A DNA stretch of 64,000 bases from Hirundichthys speculiger (taxonomy: Eukaryota > Chordata > Actinopteri > Beloniformes > Exocoetidae), in the NCBI GenBank assembly GCA_018398805.1, contig JAGFBZ010000290.1, positions 1,550,001-1,614,000 of the forward strand, in the 5' to 3' direction. Under the pieces are notes generated by a model. That model did no database searches. It was given only the letters and a program-made list of their open reading frames with translations, and had not been told where the DNA came from. Position 1 is the first letter of the stretch. Each line of letters starts with the position of its first letter. This document shows, piece after piece, positions 22,368 to 64,000 of the stretch. The translations under genes were made by a program, and so were the position numbers.

Positions 22368-23884
22368 AATTAAAACGGAAAGCATCATTTTATTAGAAAC
22401 TGCTCAGGGTGGTTGTATGTGGGAGCATCTCTGCATGAGTGTGTGAAACACTGTGTTCTGTGATGGAGCCACAGGTAAATTAATGTAACAGATGGTTTCA
22501 GGTACATGGCAAGAAATGATCGTGAAAGGTCATAGGACAGAGGCTGACATTTACCAAGACGCACCTTTTATTAATAGTGATATACATCCACAGACACACA
22601 CATGCACACAAAGGATAATGGATTCCAGCATCTTTCCTCTATGAGTTAACAGCAGAGCAGTGAGGATGAGGAGCCAGAGACATTTGCTGTTTGTGTCCTC
22701 TTCAAATCTACTTTTGTTCAAACGTCACTTAGCAGGATTTGCACAAGCATCTCAAGATCCCTGGCTTACTGTGCAACACACACTTGGTTCGCTCTCACAC
22801 ACTTAAACACACACAAATACTCACACAGGGGCTGGCATGGCTCCAAATTCATTACAGCGTGCTCTGGCGGGCTGATTGAGAGATCAAAGCTAATCACATT
22901 TAATCATATCTAATCATATGTAATGACCGACACAGAGTACACAGGCATGGAAACACTCACCAGTTCCCCTCTAACTTTCTCCTCGCCTCCTTCACATTTG
23001 ACACCCCCAACACCACACATACACTCACTAACAACCTCTCCTTCCTCTTCCTTCACGACCAGAAATGAGAGTAAATACGGATGGAGAAGAAACCAGTAGA
23101 ATCAGAAAGAGGAAAAGATTACAAAATCAAGAGAGGTGGCAGATGGGCCTGGCAGCATGAACTATATTTTGGGGTATTCATGCTCAGGAAGGAACAAGAT
23201 GCTCTTCCAGCCGACTTCACTGTTCGTTAACCTCTCTGTCAGAACAACTAGAATGGCTCTGTCTGGCTTCATCTTCAACATGACTGTTTTCCATCCCATT
23301 TAGATTCAGTGCACAATTTAAAAAAGATGCACCACATTAAGCCTTACCGATTTCCTCTTTTGTTTTACATGTCTTTCATCAAATCCTTAAGTCCCACTGA
23401 CTTGTTTCTCCAGACTGCAGTTACATGAGATGGTACTGCAGTACGAGAACTGGAACTGATAGGGATTTAAGCACGGATTGTGAAAAAATGCTTATGGCAT
23501 GAATTTACAGGTGACACAAGAGCTCATCTGACACAGTTGAAAAGGATCTTCCTTTCCCTGGTGTCAGCTCTCCTCTTTTCTTATTTGTTTATTTATTTGG
23601 CCTTTTTCCAAATCTAAACTAGTTTATTCTAGAGAAACAAGAACAGCTCTTGAGGGAGAAGAAACTGCACTGGCTTTGCAGTGAAATTCTCCTTTTTATG
23701 GTGTCTGTATTCTTAAAATGATGTATTTAATCTGATGGTTAAACAGCGTCTGAATCATCTCCTCAGCCTTTCTGACATGGAAATTGCTTTTGCAAATCAC
23801 AAGACCTGGCCAACAGTTTGCAGACCAAACTGCAGGCCAAGGCCAAGAAATTTTCCACATCTCTCTTAAGTCTGGTCCCTCTGA
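22368..23884. other. probable pde2a intron sequence
   Basis: Nothing recognisable beyond short (AC)-rich patches near 22590 and 22780. Confidence 0.5.
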
Positions 23885-23892
23885 CTTTGTAC

Positions 23893-24699
23893 TAGAGGTC
23901 TTCGGAACAACCCGACAACCTGAAAACCCGAGGTTTCTACCCGACCCGAATCGGGTCTTGGGTCCATTCAAAAGACATGACTCCGGGTTCGGGTCGGAAT
24001 CGGTACAGTTAGTCTCAGGTCTGGTCGGTGCTCTCTGACAGGCTGGGTCCACGTTTACTCGAGAGAGGTAAAGATATTGGCAGTGACAGCCAATGTCAGG
24101 ACTCGGGGCAGTTTAATTATTATTAATTAACGTGGCATGTTTGTCATGAAACAGTCGTGTTGCCGTAGCGTGTTATTACCGGTATGTCCGGCAGCTGTAA
24201 AGCACAACAGATCACCAACATGACAACGCTGGATGAGAAAACATATTCACGACACGTCCTGACCGGTGTAGGCTATTAGTGTTAGCAGTTGCTACCAATA
24301 GCATCTGTAACCACAAAGAAATTTACGTGGATTTATTGTTGTTTACATCACGTAGCCTATGTAGCAACTGAACCGGGTAGAAGAAGACAACTTTAGGTAA
24401 GAAAATCAAGTTTTATTCAACGCTAGACAACTTTTAACATGAGCAACTATGGGCTGTATTGTGTCGGTTCTATTCAGGTAACTCGGGATTGCAGACAATC
24501 GGGTATCTCAGGATTGCGGACAGCCCGGAATGTAAAGTAAAGACTTGGGTCGGGTCAGTTCCGGGTCCAATATTGCAGCTCCATTCGGGTTCGGACCCCC
24601 GGACTTATGATAATAGCTCGGGTCTGTTCGGTTTAGGGTCGAATTTTCACGGCTCCATTTGGGTTCAGGTCCATTAAAGTGGACCCATGAAAACCTCTA
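23893..24699. mobile_element. hAT-type non-autonomous element, 807 bp, with 8-bp target duplication
   Basis: The left end is TAGAGGTCTTCGG and the right end, reverse complemented, TAGAGGTTTTCAT. The 8-bp word CTTTGTAC flanks both sides exactly (23885-23892 and 24700-24707). Subterminal sequence is rich in GGGT/ACCC words (CCCGACCCGAATCGGGT near 23940, TCGGGTTCGGACCCCCGG near 24590). No transposase frame is visible. The duplication length supports hAT. Confidence 0.85.
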
Positions 24700-24707
24700 C
24701 TTTGTAC

Positions 24708-25942
24708 CGTGAATACACAGAGTAAGCAAATGCAAGCAGCACATTAGCAGGGCAGCAGCTGCTGCTGCAGTACATCGTATGTGCCTCCTCAGAAGCAGTA
24801 CTGAGCTGTAGATCACCAGCATCTTGGCAGTGTTCAGAAGCAAGTTGGCAATCGTTTCTGTTGCAGGAATAAATTGCTGAAAGACAGATTTGTATTGAAA
24901 AGTATAAAAATGTCATTCAGTGTCTGTGTCGATCAAGGTCAGACACGAACATGTTTGTTTCAAAGAGACCCCAACCTTAACTGTCGAGATGTCTAAAAAG
25001 TTAGTTTATGAGTGCACTTATGAGAACTTCACTCTCAGGTCGCACAGAGTGAAGGATTCTGGGAATTTAGCCAATGCCAAGGCTAAAAAAAAAAACCAGG
25101 CCTGCATGCAGAACTCCATGAGTTCAACACCACCTTGCACCGACTAATGAGGCTGTTGTTTGGGTGGTTGAAAGTGAAAGGGAATAATCACAGCAGGTTT
25201 CACAAAGAAATTTAGTAAGCACACAGTTTCACTACAAACGCCTCCTTTGTCCACACTGACGTCACTCCTGTTGCAGGTGCAGACTAAAAAAAATCAAAGC
25301 AGGCACAAACAAGTGTGGTCCTCATTCTCAGCTGTTCTAGACATTTTCACGCTGCCCCTAAGTGGCAGCAGCCCGCAACAACAAGTAGATATGATCCTGA
25401 AGACTTGGTTCATGCCGTCATTGTCAGATTTTCTTTAAATGTGGACATTTTTTCAATCATCAAAAGAGCTAAAACTAGATTCTCTATTGTTTAATTTGAC
25501 CAAAATAATCACAGGTAACCATCACATTGTTAAACACTCCTCTGTTACGTGTTTCTATGAAAGCCACTTTTGCTTCTATATGCCCTTTTAGTTTAGAAAA
25601 CAGCTGTCTGCAAATCTGCAAATGAATTGTCTTATGTTCTTTCTTTTCACTATTCCAAAATGCAGCAAAAGTCCCGTGAAGAGCTAAACTCAGTCCTCCA
25701 ATGCATGTAGATGTCTGACTTAGGCTCATCTTTAAGTAGCACACTTGTGTTTCAAACTGCCACACACTGTGACAAAGTTTAAATTTGCAGCTTTCCAAAG
25801 TAAACAACTGGGACGAGATGTGGCAGCGTGAATCTCGTAGCCACAAAGAACACAAAATTGTAGCCAAAGCCTCACGTCCTTGGAGCTTCTGTTTGCAATC
25901 ATAAACAAAACAGCCATCAGAGTATTTCTTTGTCCTCTCCAG
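24708..25942. other. intron immediately upstream of exon A
   Basis: No additional exon recognised. The polypyrimidine tract and acceptor of exon A are at the right edge. A 25334-25360 block (GCCCCTAAGTGGCAGC) only loosely resembles a CTCF site. Confidence 0.5.

Positions 25943-64000
<38,058 letters not shown>

Noticed and set aside
22464..22480. ATGGAGCCACAG followed by GTAAAT as a possible first exon
   Set aside because: A four-codon frame plus a mediocre donor arises easily by chance, and nothing else supports it.

Overview
The window reads as vertebrate genomic DNA, most likely from a teleost fish. The coding signal is split into many short exons with consensus GT/AG borders. The introns carry fish-typical repeats: a Rex3/RTE retrotransposon, Tc1/mariner, IS630-like and hAT DNA transposons, and long microsatellites. 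No bacterial or viral gene organisation is present.

One host gene dominates. Between 25943 and 63722 on the + strand I assembled 28 consecutive coding exons (2,477 nt, about 825 codons, every exon phase compatible with the next) that match PDE2A, the cGMP-stimulated dual-specificity cyclic nucleotide phosphodiesterase. The exons give an N-terminal segment, GAF-A (dimerisation), GAF-B (cGMP binding, with an intact NK-F-DE motif) and almost all of the HD-type catalytic domain. The first coding exon(s), about 48 residues in the human protein, are not identified. The last roughly 67 residues lie beyond the right edge.

Region by region: 1-25942 has no recognisable protein exon and is probably 5' intron and/or upstream DNA of pde2a. 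At 16289-16357 it holds a clear miR-139 hairpin, the microRNA that lies in a PDE2A intron in other vertebrates. Two hAT elements with exact 8-bp target duplications (21691-22359 and 23893-24699), a Harbinger-like element, and a cluster of inverted repeats at 6.2-7.95 kb are also here. From 25943 to 49464 come exons encoding the N-terminus, GAF-A and most of GAF-B, with an interrupted IS630-like transposon (28.5-29.7 kb), a Tc1/mariner remnant (35.3-36.3 kb) and a Tc1 deletion derivative with a nested insertion (38.9-40.4 kb) in the introns. The 49465-53956 intron holds a 1.68-kb TTAA-flanked element with about 200-bp, nearly identical inverted termini and no visible transposase; I consider it the least explained mobile element here. 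From 53957 to 63722 come the end of GAF-B and the catalytic exons, with a near full-length antisense Rex3 copy (59.3-62.5 kb) whose reverse transcriptase has lost its motif A region.

The functional pairing is pde2a plus the sense-strand intronic miR-139: one primary transcript could yield both a cAMP/cGMP hydrolase and a microRNA. Most of the rest is transposon sediment. Several unexplained perfect or near-perfect hairpins (28148-28213, 50409-50447, 50926-51016, 58332-58411) are reported as findings. All family assignments are from recognition by eye; no database search was run.
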